Assembly: GCA_026982145.1 (NCBI GenBank)
Contig: JALSHQ010000305.1
Span: 1-14,217 of the forward strand
Direction of reading: 5' to 3'
Length of the DNA stretch: 14,217 bases
Origin: Gammaproteobacteria bacterium
Lineage (GTDB): Bacteria > Pseudomonadota > Gammaproteobacteria > SZUA-140
Position 1 is the first letter of the stretch. Each line of letters starts with the position of its first letter. Both the position numbers and the translations under genes were made by a program. Under the pieces are notes generated by a model, which saw nothing but the letters and a program-made list of their open reading frames with translations, was not told the DNA's origin and ran no database searches. This document shows, piece by piece, positions 7,409 to 14,217 of the stretch.

Positions 7409-8438
7409 GGACAGCCGGCTTAAACAGGGCGGACTTAAACATGGCGGGAAGTTAAGAGAGGCTGTCAGGCAGTATGGCAGAGCGCTTGATGAGTGGCTCG
7501 ATCTCTCCACCGGCATCAATCCCAACGGCTGGCCAGTCCCACCGCTGCCCACATCCATTTGGTCACGCTTGCCCGAAGATGAAGATGGGCTCGAACAGGC
7601 TGCGTGCGACTATTACGGTGCTAAACATTTGCTCGCAGTGGCCGGCTCACAGGCTGCCATTCAAGTATTGCCACAGCTTCGTTCGTCCGCTCGCGTGAGC
7701 GTATTGCATCCTGGTTATGCGGAACATGCCGAGGCCTGGCGGCGTGCTGGTCATACCGTCATGGCTGTCGGCGAGGCGCAACTGAATGACGCTGTTGCGC
7801 AATCAGATGTACTGGTGCTCATTCATCCCAATAATCCTACCGGCGCCCGTTTTAAGGTGGCGCAATTACTCGACTGGCATGCACAGCTTGCGGCCCGCGG
7901 TGGCTGGCTGGTGGTGGATGAGGCGTTCATGGATGTTACGCCGGAGCACAGTTTGTGCCGTTACAGTTCGCGCTCGGGGATGATTGTGTTGCGCTCACTG
8001 GGTAAGTTTTTTGGCCTCGCGGGTGCGCGGGTAGGTTTTGTCTGTGCGCAAGCTGAGTTACTTACTCGCATCCATGCGCTGCTTGGCCCCTGGACAATCA
8101 ACACCCCTGCACGCTGGTTAGCCACAGCGGCACTTAACGACCATGCTTGGCAGAAAACAGCACAGCGACACCTGGCTGATGAGAGCAGGCGTTTGCATGC
8201 GTTGCTCACGCAATATCAACTCGCGCCTGATGGCGGTAGCGCTCTGTTCCAATGGGTACGCACACCACAGGCAGCCTGTCTGCACGAGATGCTGGCGCGC
8301 GATGGAATTCTGACACGCCTGTTTACTCATCCAGCCAGCCTGCGCTTTGGTCTGCCGGGGTGTGAACTGGACTGGGCGCGACTGGGCGCGGCATTGGCCA
8401 GGGTAACGGCGGTTGATCTCAGCGAAGCCAGTGCATGA
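7401..8438 (+). CDS. cobD: L-threonine-O-3-phosphate decarboxylase (CobD/CobC, PLP fold type I)
   Basis: 345 residues. Makes (R)-1-amino-2-propanol O-2-phosphate for CbiB. The start is ATG 7401; the frame is open upstream to a GTG at 7356, but those codons are antisense-like filler inside cbiB, whereas 7401 gives the family-typical opening 'LKHGGKLREAV' and 'WLDLSTGINPNGWP'. The aminotransferase-type core has 'IHPNNPTGARF', 'GGWLVVDEAFMD' and the pyridoxal-phosphate lysine K202 in 'LRSLGKFFGLAGARVGF'. Near the 3' end, 8371-8390 is a perfect tandem repeat of ACTGGGCGCG that does not disturb the frame. The gene supplies the partner substrate of cbiB immediately upstream and shares ATGA with the cbiP-cobU fusion. 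Confidence 0.95.
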   Translation: MFEDSRLKQGGLKHGGKLREAVRQYGRALDEWLDLSTGINPNGWPVPPLPTSIWSRLPEDEDGLEQAACDYYGAKHLLAVAGSQAAIQVLPQLRSSARVSVLHPGYAEHAEAWRRAGHTVMAVGEAQLNDAVAQSDVLVLIHPNNPTGARFKVAQLLDWHAQLAARGGWLVVDEAFMDVTPEHSLCRYSSRSGMIVLRSLGKFFGLAGARVGFVCAQAELLTRIHALLGPWTINTPARWLATAALNDHAWQKTAQRHLADESRRLHALLTQYQLAPDGGSALFQWVRTPQAACLHEMLARDGILTRLFTHPASLRFGLPGCELDWARLGAALARVTAVDLSEASA

Positions 8439-10441
8439 CTGCCCACACTTTAATGGTTCAGGGCACCACCTCCGATGCCGGTAAAAGCCTGCTGGTGACG
8501 GCCTTGTGTCGTTGGTTGCTGAGGCAAGGTATCCGTGTCGCCCCTTTTAAACCGCAAAACATGGCCCTCAATAGTGCAGTCAGTTGTGATGGTGGTGAGA
8601 TTGGCCGTGCCCAGGCAGTGCAGGCGTTGGCCTGTGGTCTGGAACCTCACACCGACATGAACCCGGTATTACTCAAGCCCAACTCTGACATTGGGGCGCA
8701 GGTGATCATTCACGGCCATGCCATCGGCAATATGGATGCTGGTGGTTTCCATGATTACAAGCGTGTTGCCCTTGAAGCGGTACTGGATTCACACCAGCGT
8801 TTGATTGATGACTACGAGGCAGTCATTGTTGAAGGGGCAGGTTCGCCTGCAGAGATCAATTTGCGCGCCAATGATATCGCCAATATGGGTTTTGCCGAGG
8901 CGGTGGATTGCGCGGTGATTTTGGTGGCCGATATCGACAAAGGTGGTGTATTTGCCCACCTGGTAGGTACCCTGGCGCTACTGAGTGAGACGGAGCGGGC
9001 GCGCATCAAAGGCTTTGTTATCAATCGCTTTCGTGGTGATATCAGCTTGTTACAACCGGGGCTGGAGTGGCTGGAGCAGTATACGGGCAAACCCGTATTA
9101 GGCGTATTGCCCTACCTGCATGGTCTGCACCTGGAAGCCGAGGATGCACTGCCCCGTGAGGTGGAGATCAAGCCGCCAACAGAGAGCAGCCATCTGCGAA
9201 TCGTCGTCCCTGCACTGCCCCGTATCAGCAATCACACAGACTTCGACCCTTTGCGCTTGCATCCACAAGTGGACTTGCAGTTCATCGGCACAGATAGCCC
9301 TGTTCCTGCCGCCGACCTGATTATTTTACCGGGCTCAAAAAGTGTCGCTAACGACCTGCGCTGGCTACGCGAGCAGGGCTGGCAGGAGGCGATTCAACGG
9401 CATTTGCGTTACGGCGGCAAACTTGTTGGCATCTGCGGAGGTTTTCAAATGTTAGGGAAAATGATTCACGACCCGCTCGGTATAGAAAGTGTGGCAGGCA
9501 GCATAGCCGGATTGGGATTGCTTGAGCTGGAAACGACCCTGACAGCCAACAAACAACTGCGCAATGTTAGTGGCACCCTGTTAATCCACGAGGTGGATAT
9601 CAGTGGCTATGAAATACATGCGGGAAAAACCGAGGGCAAGGCGCTTGATAATCCTGCAATCAGATTAACTTCGCGCACAGAGGGAGCCATTAGCGACGAC
9701 GGGTTGATTCTGGGCACTTACCTGCACGGCCTGTTTGAATCATCTGCGGCCTGTACTGCCTTGTTAACATGGGCTGGACTGGACGATGTCAAAACAGTTG
9801 ATTACTCTGCCTTGCGTGAAGCCGCCATTGAGCGACTGGCCGACACTGTGGAGGAACACCTGGATACCGATCAATTACGCCAACTCATCGGTTCTTTCGA
9901 GGGACAAGATAGACCTGCGTGCTTAACTTTAATGCTCGGTGGTGTACGTTCCGGAAAAAGTCGCCTGGCCGAAAAACTGGCGATTAAAACCGCTCTACCC
10001 GTTACTTACATTGCTACCGCCACAGCTGAAGATGAGGCGATGCAGGTTCGTATCACCACTCACCAATACGACCGCCCGGTTCACTGGGGGCTCATTGAAG
10101 AGCCTTTGCAGTTGGCCTCCGTGTTGCAAAAACATGCTGCCCCAGATCAGTGCTTGTTAGTTGATTGCCTCACGCTTTGGCTGACCAACCTATTGTTGAA
10201 TGATGATGAACATTGTTTTCAGCGTGAACGTGATGCTTTGCTCAAGGTATTGCCAGAGCTGCCCGGCGAGATTATTTTTGTGAGCAATGAAACCAACATG
10301 GGGATCACGCCGCTGGGTGAACTCAGTCGCCGTTATTGCGACGAGGCAGGTTGGTTGCATCAGGAGCTAGCGCAGATTTGTCAGCGAGTGGTGTTAACCG
10401 TTGCCGGGCTGCCACAGGTGTTAAAAGGAAAACCGCTGTGA
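8435..10441 (+). CDS. cbiP-cobU: Fusion of cobyric acid synthase (CbiP/CobQ) and CobU kinase/guanylyltransferase
   Basis: 668 residues with two complete enzymes in one frame. Residues 1-about 485 are cobyric acid synthase, which amidates side chains b, d, e and g: 'VQGTTSDAGKSLLVTALCRW' holds the P-loop (G10-S18), 'APFKPQNMALNS' follows, and the class I amidotransferase has Cys334 in 'VGICGGFQMLG' and His431 in 'LGTYLHGLFES'. A short linker around 485-496 leads to CobU (about 497-668), which phosphorylates adenosylcobinamide and makes it GDP-activated. Its P-loop is 'LGGVRSGKS' (G502-S509). 'ITTHQYDRPVHWGLIEEP' holds His543, which aligns with the guanylylated histidine of Salmonella CobU, and 'LVDCLTLWLTNLLL' and 'FVSNETNMGITP' are family blocks. 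There is no stop or frame change at the junction. Both activities look intact. Confidence 0.93.
   Translation: MTAHTLMVQGTTSDAGKSLLVTALCRWLLRQGIRVAPFKPQNMALNSAVSCDGGEIGRAQAVQALACGLEPHTDMNPVLLKPNSDIGAQVIIHGHAIGNMDAGGFHDYKRVALEAVLDSHQRLIDDYEAVIVEGAGSPAEINLRANDIANMGFAEAVDCAVILVADIDKGGVFAHLVGTLALLSETERARIKGFVINRFRGDISLLQPGLEWLEQYTGKPVLGVLPYLHGLHLEAEDALPREVEIKPPTESSHLRIVVPALPRISNHTDFDPLRLHPQVDLQFIGTDSPVPAADLIILPGSKSVANDLRWLREQGWQEAIQRHLRYGGKLVGICGGFQMLGKMIHDPLGIESVAGSIAGLGLLELETTLTANKQLRNVSGTLLIHEVDISGYEIHAGKTEGKALDNPAIRLTSRTEGAISDDGLILGTYLHGLFESSAACTALLTWAGLDDVKTVDYSALREAAIERLADTVEEHLDTDQLRQLIGSFEGQDRPACLTLMLGGVRSGKSRLAEKLAIKTALPVTYIATATAEDEAMQVRITTHQYDRPVHWGLIEEPLQLASVLQKHAAPDQCLLVDCLTLWLTNLLLNDDEHCFQRERDALLKVLPELPGEIIFVSNETNMGITPLGELSRRYCDEAGWLHQELAQICQRVVLTVAGLPQVLKGKPL
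10425..10429 (+). promoter_or_regulatory. Ribosome binding site supporting the GTG start of cobT
   Basis: AAGGA inside the 3' end of the upstream fusion gene, eight bases before GTG 10438. It helps choose this start over longer in-frame candidates such as 10336, which lie inside the CobU domain. Confidence 0.6.
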
Positions 10442-11490
10442 ATATCTATTGTTTGGATCAAGCTGCGGCAAAGCCTGATGAAGCTGCCAGACAAGCCGCT
10501 GAGTTACGCCAAAGCCAACTCACAAAACCACCCGGCGCACTGGGTCGCTTAGAAGAGGCCGCGATTCAACTGGCAGCCCTGCAAGGGCGCGAAAAACCAC
10601 AGCTCGAAAATATTCAGATCACGGTTTTTGCTGGTGACCACGGCGTGGCGGCCGAAGGGGTATCGGCTTTTCCGCAAGCGGTGACCGCCGAAATGGTGAA
10701 GAATTTTAGCCGGGGTGGTGCGGCGATTTGTGTTTGTGCACGTGCCATTGGTGCTGAGCTTGAAGTGATTAATTTAGGCACCGCCCATGATACGGGGTCA
10801 TTAGGTAATGTGAAAAACCTCAACCTGGGTGCTGGCACGGCCAACTTTACCCAGCAAGCCGCAATGACTGAATCGCAATTGAGCGCTGCCCTTAATGCAG
10901 GACAAGAGGTGATTGAACGCACTCAACTTGCTGGGGCTGATCTATTCATCGGTGGTGAAATGGGCATTGCGAACACCACTGCGGCCAGTGCCATCGCCGC
11001 TGCTCTGCTCAATGTGCCAGTGGCACAACTGGTAGGCCCCGGCACGGGAATAGACGCTGCCGGTATTCAACACAAAACCGAAGTGATTCAAACCGCGCTT
11101 GAGCGGCACCAAGCAGCGATGGTCACGCCCCTGGATGTTTTACGTTGCCTCGGTGGTTTTGAAATCGCGGCTTTGGTGGGCGCCTATCTTAACTGCGCGC
11201 AAAGTCGTTTGCCTGTATTAGTGGATGGTTTTATCAGTTCAGTCGCTGCGCTCATGGCCGCGCGGCTCTGCATTAGCGCAGAAAAATGGTTTATCTTTAG
11301 CCATGTTTCGGGTGAGCCCGGCCATCAAAGTGTGCTCAAAGCCTTAAACGGACAACCATTGCTGGCGCTCGAAATGCGTTTGGGTGAAGGGAGCGGAGCG
11401 GCGATTGCCGTGCCACTACTGCGAATGGCCTGTGCGCTGCATAATGAAATGGCGACCTTCGATGAAGCCGCCGTCTCGGAAAAACTTTGA
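10438..11490 (+). CDS. cobT: Nicotinate-nucleotide:dimethylbenzimidazole phosphoribosyltransferase (CobT)
   Basis: 350 residues from the GTG start that shares GTGA with the upstream stop; Salmonella CobT is 356. Activates the lower base by moving phosphoribose from nicotinate mononucleotide to 5,6-dimethylbenzimidazole, giving alpha-ribazole phosphate. Conserved blocks in order: 'QLTKPPGALGRLEEAA', 'VFAGDHGVAAEGVSAFPQAV', 'NFSRGGAAICV', 'IGGEMGIANTTAASAIAAAL', 'LVGPGTGID', 'VDGFISSVAALMA', 'FSHVSGEPGH' and 'LEMRLGEGSGAA'. The last holds Glu317, which has the same number as the catalytic glutamate of Salmonella CobT. All key regions are present. Because bluB next door is only a relic, the dimethylbenzimidazole substrate must come from outside or from another locus, or a different base is used. 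Confidence 0.96.
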   Translation: MNIYCLDQAAAKPDEAARQAAELRQSQLTKPPGALGRLEEAAIQLAALQGREKPQLENIQITVFAGDHGVAAEGVSAFPQAVTAEMVKNFSRGGAAICVCARAIGAELEVINLGTAHDTGSLGNVKNLNLGAGTANFTQQAAMTESQLSAALNAGQEVIERTQLAGADLFIGGEMGIANTTAASAIAAALLNVPVAQLVGPGTGIDAAGIQHKTEVIQTALERHQAAMVTPLDVLRCLGGFEIAALVGAYLNCAQSRLPVLVDGFISSVAALMAARLCISAEKWFIFSHVSGEPGHQSVLKALNGQPLLALEMRLGEGSGAAIAVPLLRMACALHNEMATFDEAAVSEKL

Positions 11491-12062
11491 GCAGCACCAC
11501 CATTGATCTGTTCCGCCACGGTGAGACCATAAACGGTAGTGGCTTTCGTGGCAGTATTGATGATGCACTGACAAAAGAGGGTGAACAGCAGATGTGGCAG
11601 GCGGTTGAAAAAGCGCCGCATCAGTGGGATCAGATCATTAGCTCACCGCTGCAACGCTGCGCTTTTTTTGCCCGTAAATTTAGCCAGCAACACGCTTTGC
11701 CATTAACACTCGAAGCGCGACTTAAAGAGATGCACTTCGGTCTGTGGGAGGGTCAAACCGCCACCGTATTAATGGAGCGCGATGCCGATGCCTTAAGCAA
11801 GTTCTGGCAAGACCCGCTTGCCAACACACCACCAGAGGCCGAGCCACTGCGTGATTTTGAACAGCGTATCCTCTCTGCTTGGCAAGAAATAACAGCTCGC
11901 TACGAGGGCAAGAAAATTTTACTAGTGACCCACGGCGGTGTGATTCGCCTGCTGCTCTGCCATATTCTGCAACGCTCGGTTAACCATTTGCTTGAGTTCG
12001 AAGTGAAACATGCTGCGATAGAGCGAATCGTCATTACGGACAAGCAGGCGCGCCGGTTGTAA
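11487..12062 (+). CDS. cobC: Alpha-ribazole-5'-phosphate phosphatase (CobC), histidine phosphatase
   Basis: 191 residues from a TTG start sharing TTGA with the cobT stop. Removes the 5' phosphate in the last steps of nucleotide-loop assembly. The phosphatase signature 'LFRHGET' places the phospho-accepting His11 beside Arg10. 'IISSPLQRCAFFARKF' provides the second arginine region, 'LKEMHFGLWEGQT' the acidic catalytic region, and 'LLVTHGGVIRLLLCHIL' the second histidine, His149. Histidine phosphatases are a broad family (phosphoglycerate mutase-like), so the substrate is taken from context: it lies between cobT and cobS. The TTG start is unusual but no in-frame ATG precedes the signature, and a downstream start would remove the catalytic histidine. 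Confidence 0.9.
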   Translation: MSSTTIDLFRHGETINGSGFRGSIDDALTKEGEQQMWQAVEKAPHQWDQIISSPLQRCAFFARKFSQQHALPLTLEARLKEMHFGLWEGQTATVLMERDADALSKFWQDPLANTPPEAEPLRDFEQRILSAWQEITARYEGKKILLVTHGGVIRLLLCHILQRSVNHLLEFEVKHAAIERIVITDKQARRL

Positions 12063-12799
12063 TGCGTCCGCTGCTGATTGCTTTACAATTTTTAACGCGT
12101 TTCCCTGTGCGTTTAAACAAGCCACCCAGTGATCAAGAAGTCGGTCGCTCGTTACTCTATTACCCTTTAGTGGGGCTGTTGATCGGTGGCGTGTTATTAC
12201 TCTTTTCATGGTCGTTGAGCAGCGCACCCACCATGCCCGCGGCCGTTATTTTACTCATTCTGTGGGTTTTACTTACGGGCGGTTTGCACCTTGATGGTTT
12301 GGCCGATAGTGCGGACGGTTGGGCGGGTGGCTTAGGCGATAGAGAGAAAACCCTGACTATTATGAAAGATCCCAACTGCGGCCCGGCGGGTGTGGTCGTG
12401 CTAGTGTTAATCCTGTTGATGAAATTCGCAGCCCTCCACTCGGTTATCGATAGCAACCAGTGGGTTTTGTTACTGCTGGCACCACTGCTTGGCCGTATTA
12501 ATCTTACGTTACTGTTTCTTACCACTCCCTATGTTCGGCAACAAGGGCTCGGCGCTGCACTTGCGGCTTATTTACCACGCCGCCATCTTATGATCATGAT
12601 GGCCGTGGTGTTGGTTAGCATGTTAGGGCTGCTGGGCAGCAGTGCGCTGTGGCCGATAGTGATAGCGGTCATGGTATTGTTATTCTTGCGCGCCTTGATG
12701 ATGCGTAGGCTTGGTGGCACAACGGGTGATGCAGCCGGTGCCTTAGTCGAAATAACCGAAGCGAGTATTTTGCTTATCTCAGCGGTGTTGTTCCTGTAA
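12062..12799 (+). CDS. cobS: Adenosylcobinamide-GDP ribazoletransferase (cobalamin synthase CobS)
   Basis: 245 residues, the usual size. Integral inner-membrane enzyme that joins adenosylcobinamide-GDP (from CobU) with alpha-ribazole or its phosphate (from CobT/CobC) to complete cobalamin. The opening 'MRPLLIALQFLTRFPV' is standard. The metal-binding motif 'GGLHLDGLADSADGWAGG' contains D78, D82 and D85. 'TIMKDPNCGPAGVVVLVLIL' and the C-terminal 'GGTTGDAAGALVEITEASIL' are conserved blocks, separated by several membrane helices. The ATG overlaps the cobC stop by one base (TAATG). This is the last gene of the overlapping series. No convincing hairpin terminator is seen in the roughly 110 bases downstream. 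Confidence 0.96.
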   Translation: MRPLLIALQFLTRFPVRLNKPPSDQEVGRSLLYYPLVGLLIGGVLLLFSWSLSSAPTMPAAVILLILWVLLTGGLHLDGLADSADGWAGGLGDREKTLTIMKDPNCGPAGVVVLVLILLMKFAALHSVIDSNQWVLLLLAPLLGRINLTLLFLTTPYVRQQGLGAALAAYLPRRHLMIMMAVVLVSMLGLLGSSALWPIVIAVMVLLFLRALMMRRLGGTTGDAAGALVEITEASILLISAVLFL

Positions 12800-12846
12800 A
12801 TCTCGCTCTTGCCAGTCTTCCTTATAGCACATCATCAACCCGTTAT

Positions 12847-12875
12847 TTGCTGAATGCCAAACAAGCTTGTAATAT
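12847..12875 (+). promoter_or_regulatory. Putative sigma70 promoter before the TonB-receptor fragment
   Basis: TTGCTG at 12847-12852 and TAATAT at 12870-12875 are separated by exactly 17 bases. The intergenic stretch is clearly AT-richer than its flanks. It would drive the fragment starting at 12910. Promoter calls by eye are weak, but the spacing and the -10 box are good. Confidence 0.4.
12861..12870. repeat. Ten-base perfect palindrome inside the putative promoter spacer
   Basis: ACAAGCTTGT is a perfect palindrome lying between the candidate -35 and -10 boxes and touching the -10 box. A further inverted repeat, AAGCT-AA-AGCTT (12900-12911), covers the ribosome binding site and start codon of the downstream fragment. 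The first could be an operator half or whole; both are short enough to occur by chance. Confidence 0.25.
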
Positions 12876-12909
12876 TATTTTTAGATCACCAAGACAAGGA
12901 AGCTAAAGC

Positions 12910-13080
12910 TTGAAGCCTAAGTCTGTGGCACAGAAGGCACTTACGTTGATATTTGCTGCTATGTTGTTAGCAGCGATGCCAGCATGGGGTGGGGGTTATA
13001 CCGTTGAGCAGCTCTTTATGTTGCCGCTGGATGAATTGATGGCGGTAACGATAGAGATGGTGATGACGTCTCGCGACTGA
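12910..13080 (+). pseudogene. N-terminal fragment of a second TonB-dependent receptor
   Basis: A 56-codon frame with a TTG start, preceded by AAGGAAG (12896-12902) at good spacing. Residues 1-26 form a signal peptide: basic start, core 'ALTLIFAAMLLAAMPAW'. After it comes 'YTVEQLFMLPLDELMAVTI', which resembles the short segment that precedes the plug domain in many TonB-dependent receptors ('...LSLEELMNVEVTS...'). The frame stops at 13078-13080, before any plug domain, and no plug or barrel sequence is found in other frames downstream, where a minus-strand gene lies instead. The gene is read as the stump of a receptor lost by deletion. A genuine small exported peptide is possible but less likely. 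Its last 65 bases are antisense to the 3' end of that gene. Confidence 0.6.
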
Positions 13081-14023
13081 CCTCTTTTACACAGCGCAGG
13101 CCAAGGTCAGGAAAGGCGGATTCAGGCCTGAGGTAGAAGCGATAGCTGGTGCGGTTGAAATGGTTGATCGCATAGTGCCCTACTCCACCCCAGCCACCTC
13201 CGCGAATGACCTTAAAAATTTTACCGTAATCTTTAGATTGATATTCATTTCCGGGGTAAGGCTGGTACCAGTCCGCCGTCCACTCCATCACATTGCCGGC
13301 CATGTCGAAAATACCGTAGGGCGATTGCCCTTTTATATAGTGGCCAACGGGCGCAACACCGCTTTCCCACCCCTCCCCTTCCCCAGAATTTGCATACTCT
13401 TGATGCCATTCATTCCCCCATGGATACTCATAGCCTTCTGTGCCGCGCGCCGCCTTTTCCCACTCCGCCTCACTGGGCAACCGTTTACCACGCCATTTGC
13501 AATAGCTCGCGGCATCTTCCCACGTAACGCCTGTAACAGGCAGGTTGTCTTGACTACGTTGCTGTTGTTCGATCACATCCAATAGGCTTTCTCTTGATGC
13601 CGTTTGAGTATTCATATCGAGCTTGAAGCGTTCATCAGCAAGGCGGCGCAGCACCTCGTCATTGGCGATATCTAAAATTTCTCGTACTAATAGATAGCCG
13701 TTATCACGCCATGTTTGCGGTACGGTTTTATTATTAAGAATCACAAATTCTTTGTATTGTTGATTGGTGACTTCATAGCGGTCGATATAATACTCATCGA
13801 GTATCACTTCACGTTGCGGGTGTTCGTCTAGGTAGAGCGGTTTGATAAAACCATACTCTTTTGCGCGTGTGGAGGTGTCGAGATCGTTACTGCCCATTAA
13901 AAATGATCCGGCGGGAATGAGCGCCATCGTATCATTGAGGCTAGTCGTGCTATCAGCCAGCACTGTTGTGGCGGTTAACGAGAGTAATGTGATCAAACCA
14001 AAGCGCGATTTTTTGCGGGACAT
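13016..14023 (-). CDS. Exported SUMF1/FGE-like domain protein, probably without FGE activity
   Basis: 335 residues. Signal peptide 1-23, likely cut after Ala23 (V-L-A before D24). A SUMF1/FGE-sulfatase (C-type-lectin-like) domain runs from about residue 30 to 314: 'MALIPAGSFLMGSND', 'YYIDRYEVTNQQYKEF', 'PVTGVTWEDAASYCKWRGK', 'RLPSEAEWEKAARG', 'YPWGNEW', 'SPYGIFDMAGNVMEWTADWY', 'VIRGGGWGG', 'LGLRCVKE'. The region that holds the two copper-binding cysteines of true formylglycine-generating enzyme (after the GGxW motif) has none, so that activity is unlikely. A 60-residue insert between the first two blocks, about residues 105-165, is charged and helical-looking. Residues 315-335 ('VSRETSSPSLSLPPSIHPA' plus two) lie after the normal domain end and are antisense to the TonB-receptor fragment. 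Possible ribosome binding site GAGAG at 14031-14035. The function is unknown. Confidence 0.8.
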   Translation of the reverse strand: MSRKKSRFGLITLLSLTATTVLADSTTSLNDTMALIPAGSFLMGSNDLDTSTRAKEYGFIKPLYLDEHPQREVILDEYYIDRYEVTNQQYKEFVILNNKTVPQTWRDNGYLLVREILDIANDEVLRRLADERFKLDMNTQTASRESLLDVIEQQQRSQDNLPVTGVTWEDAASYCKWRGKRLPSEAEWEKAARGTEGYEYPWGNEWHQEYANSGEGEGWESGVAPVGHYIKGQSPYGIFDMAGNVMEWTADWYQPYPGNEYQSKDYGKIFKVIRGGGWGGVGHYAINHFNRTSYRFYLRPESAFPDLGLRCVKEVSRETSSPSLSLPPSIHPAAT

Positions 14024-14047
14024 AAAGCGACTCTCTAATTTAATGGG

Positions 14048-14217
14048 TTATTCAATATCTTGAGCGCAGCGAAAACCGAAGCTACTGTTTTTAACGCGAG
14101 GGTTAAAAAAGCTGCGATTGAAGAGCGGTGCCGAGATGCCACATTTATAAAAGGAGCAGTCCCACCATGAGCCACCCTTGAGTACGCGGTAGATCTTACC
14201 GAAATTTTCCGAAGGTT
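14048..14217 (-). CDS. Second SUMF1-like protein, C-terminal end only (runs off the window)
   Basis: Fifty-five residues of a minus-strand gene whose start lies beyond base 14217. It reads 'YRVLKGGSWWDCSFYKCGIS', then 'FNRSFFNPR' and 'SSFGFRCAQDIE' before TAA, a clear SUMF1-family C-terminus. It ends 24 bases before the ATG of the other SUMF1 gene, so the two probably share a transcript. Two cysteines five residues apart follow the GGSW motif; formylglycine-generating enzyme has its catalytic pair with the same separation ('CHRSYC' in the human enzyme), though here shifted by one residue relative to the glycines. Without the rest of the gene, activity cannot be judged. Confidence 0.8.
   Translation of the reverse strand, partial: PSENFGKIYRVLKGGSWWDCSFYKCGISAPLFNRSFFNPRVKNSSFGFRCAQDIE

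Noticed and set aside
8371..8390. Perfect tandem copy of ACTGGGCGCG in cobD, possible phase-variable repeat
   Set aside because: Only two copies, in GC-rich coding sequence, with the frame intact; no sign of variability.
12800..12846. Possible transcription terminator after cobS
   Set aside because: I found no GC-rich hairpin followed by a T-run in this stretch.
13160..13585. 141-residue plus-strand open frame opposite the SUMF1 gene
   Set aside because: Antisense to conserved SUMF1 blocks; hydrophobic and proline-rich shadow with no ribosome site.

Overview
The window is a vitamin B12 (cobalamin) locus, probably from a gammaproteobacterium. This rests on the protein styles and gene set: a TonB-dependent receptor, an outer-membrane lipoprotein, a BtuM-type permease and a cob/cbi mix typical of that class. 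The genus cannot be fixed from the sequence alone. No rRNA, tRNA, CRISPR array, insertion sequence or cobalamin riboswitch is visible. The operon promoter, and any riboswitch, must lie upstream of base 1.

Left part (2-3675, + strand): uptake genes. A 5'-truncated BtuB-like TonB-dependent receptor is followed by a lipoprotein that looks like a beta-propeller and could be a proteobacterial counterpart of BtuG. Next comes a six-helix membrane protein that I read as BtuM, the solitary ECF-type S-component for cobalamin, with its diagnostic cysteine at residue 88.

Centre (3675-12799, + strand): late corrinoid synthesis and salvage. The order is cobO (adenosylation), cbiA (a,c-amidation), a 43-codon relic of bluB, a BtuF-like corrinoid-binding protein without a signal peptide, cbiB (aminopropanol attachment), cobD (threonine-phosphate decarboxylase), a cbiP-cobU fusion (b,d,e,g-amidation plus cobinamide kinase/guanylyltransferase), cobT (lower-base activation), cobC (phosphatase) and cobS (final joining). 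From btuM to cobS every neighbouring pair overlaps by 1-8 bases, so there is no intergenic base across about 9.7 kb. Together the genes could import corrinoids, adenosylate and amidate them and rebuild the nucleotide loop. Early corrin-ring genes are absent. The gene for making the lower base 5,6-dimethylbenzimidazole (bluB) is broken here.

Right part (12800-14217): a short intergenic region with a plausible sigma70 promoter leads into a 56-codon fragment resembling the N-terminus of a second TonB-dependent receptor. It runs convergently into a minus-strand exported SUMF1/FGE-like protein, whose last 21 residues are antisense to the fragment. This looks like a deletion or rearrangement scar. 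A second SUMF1-like gene, upstream of the first on the minus strand, runs off the window end.
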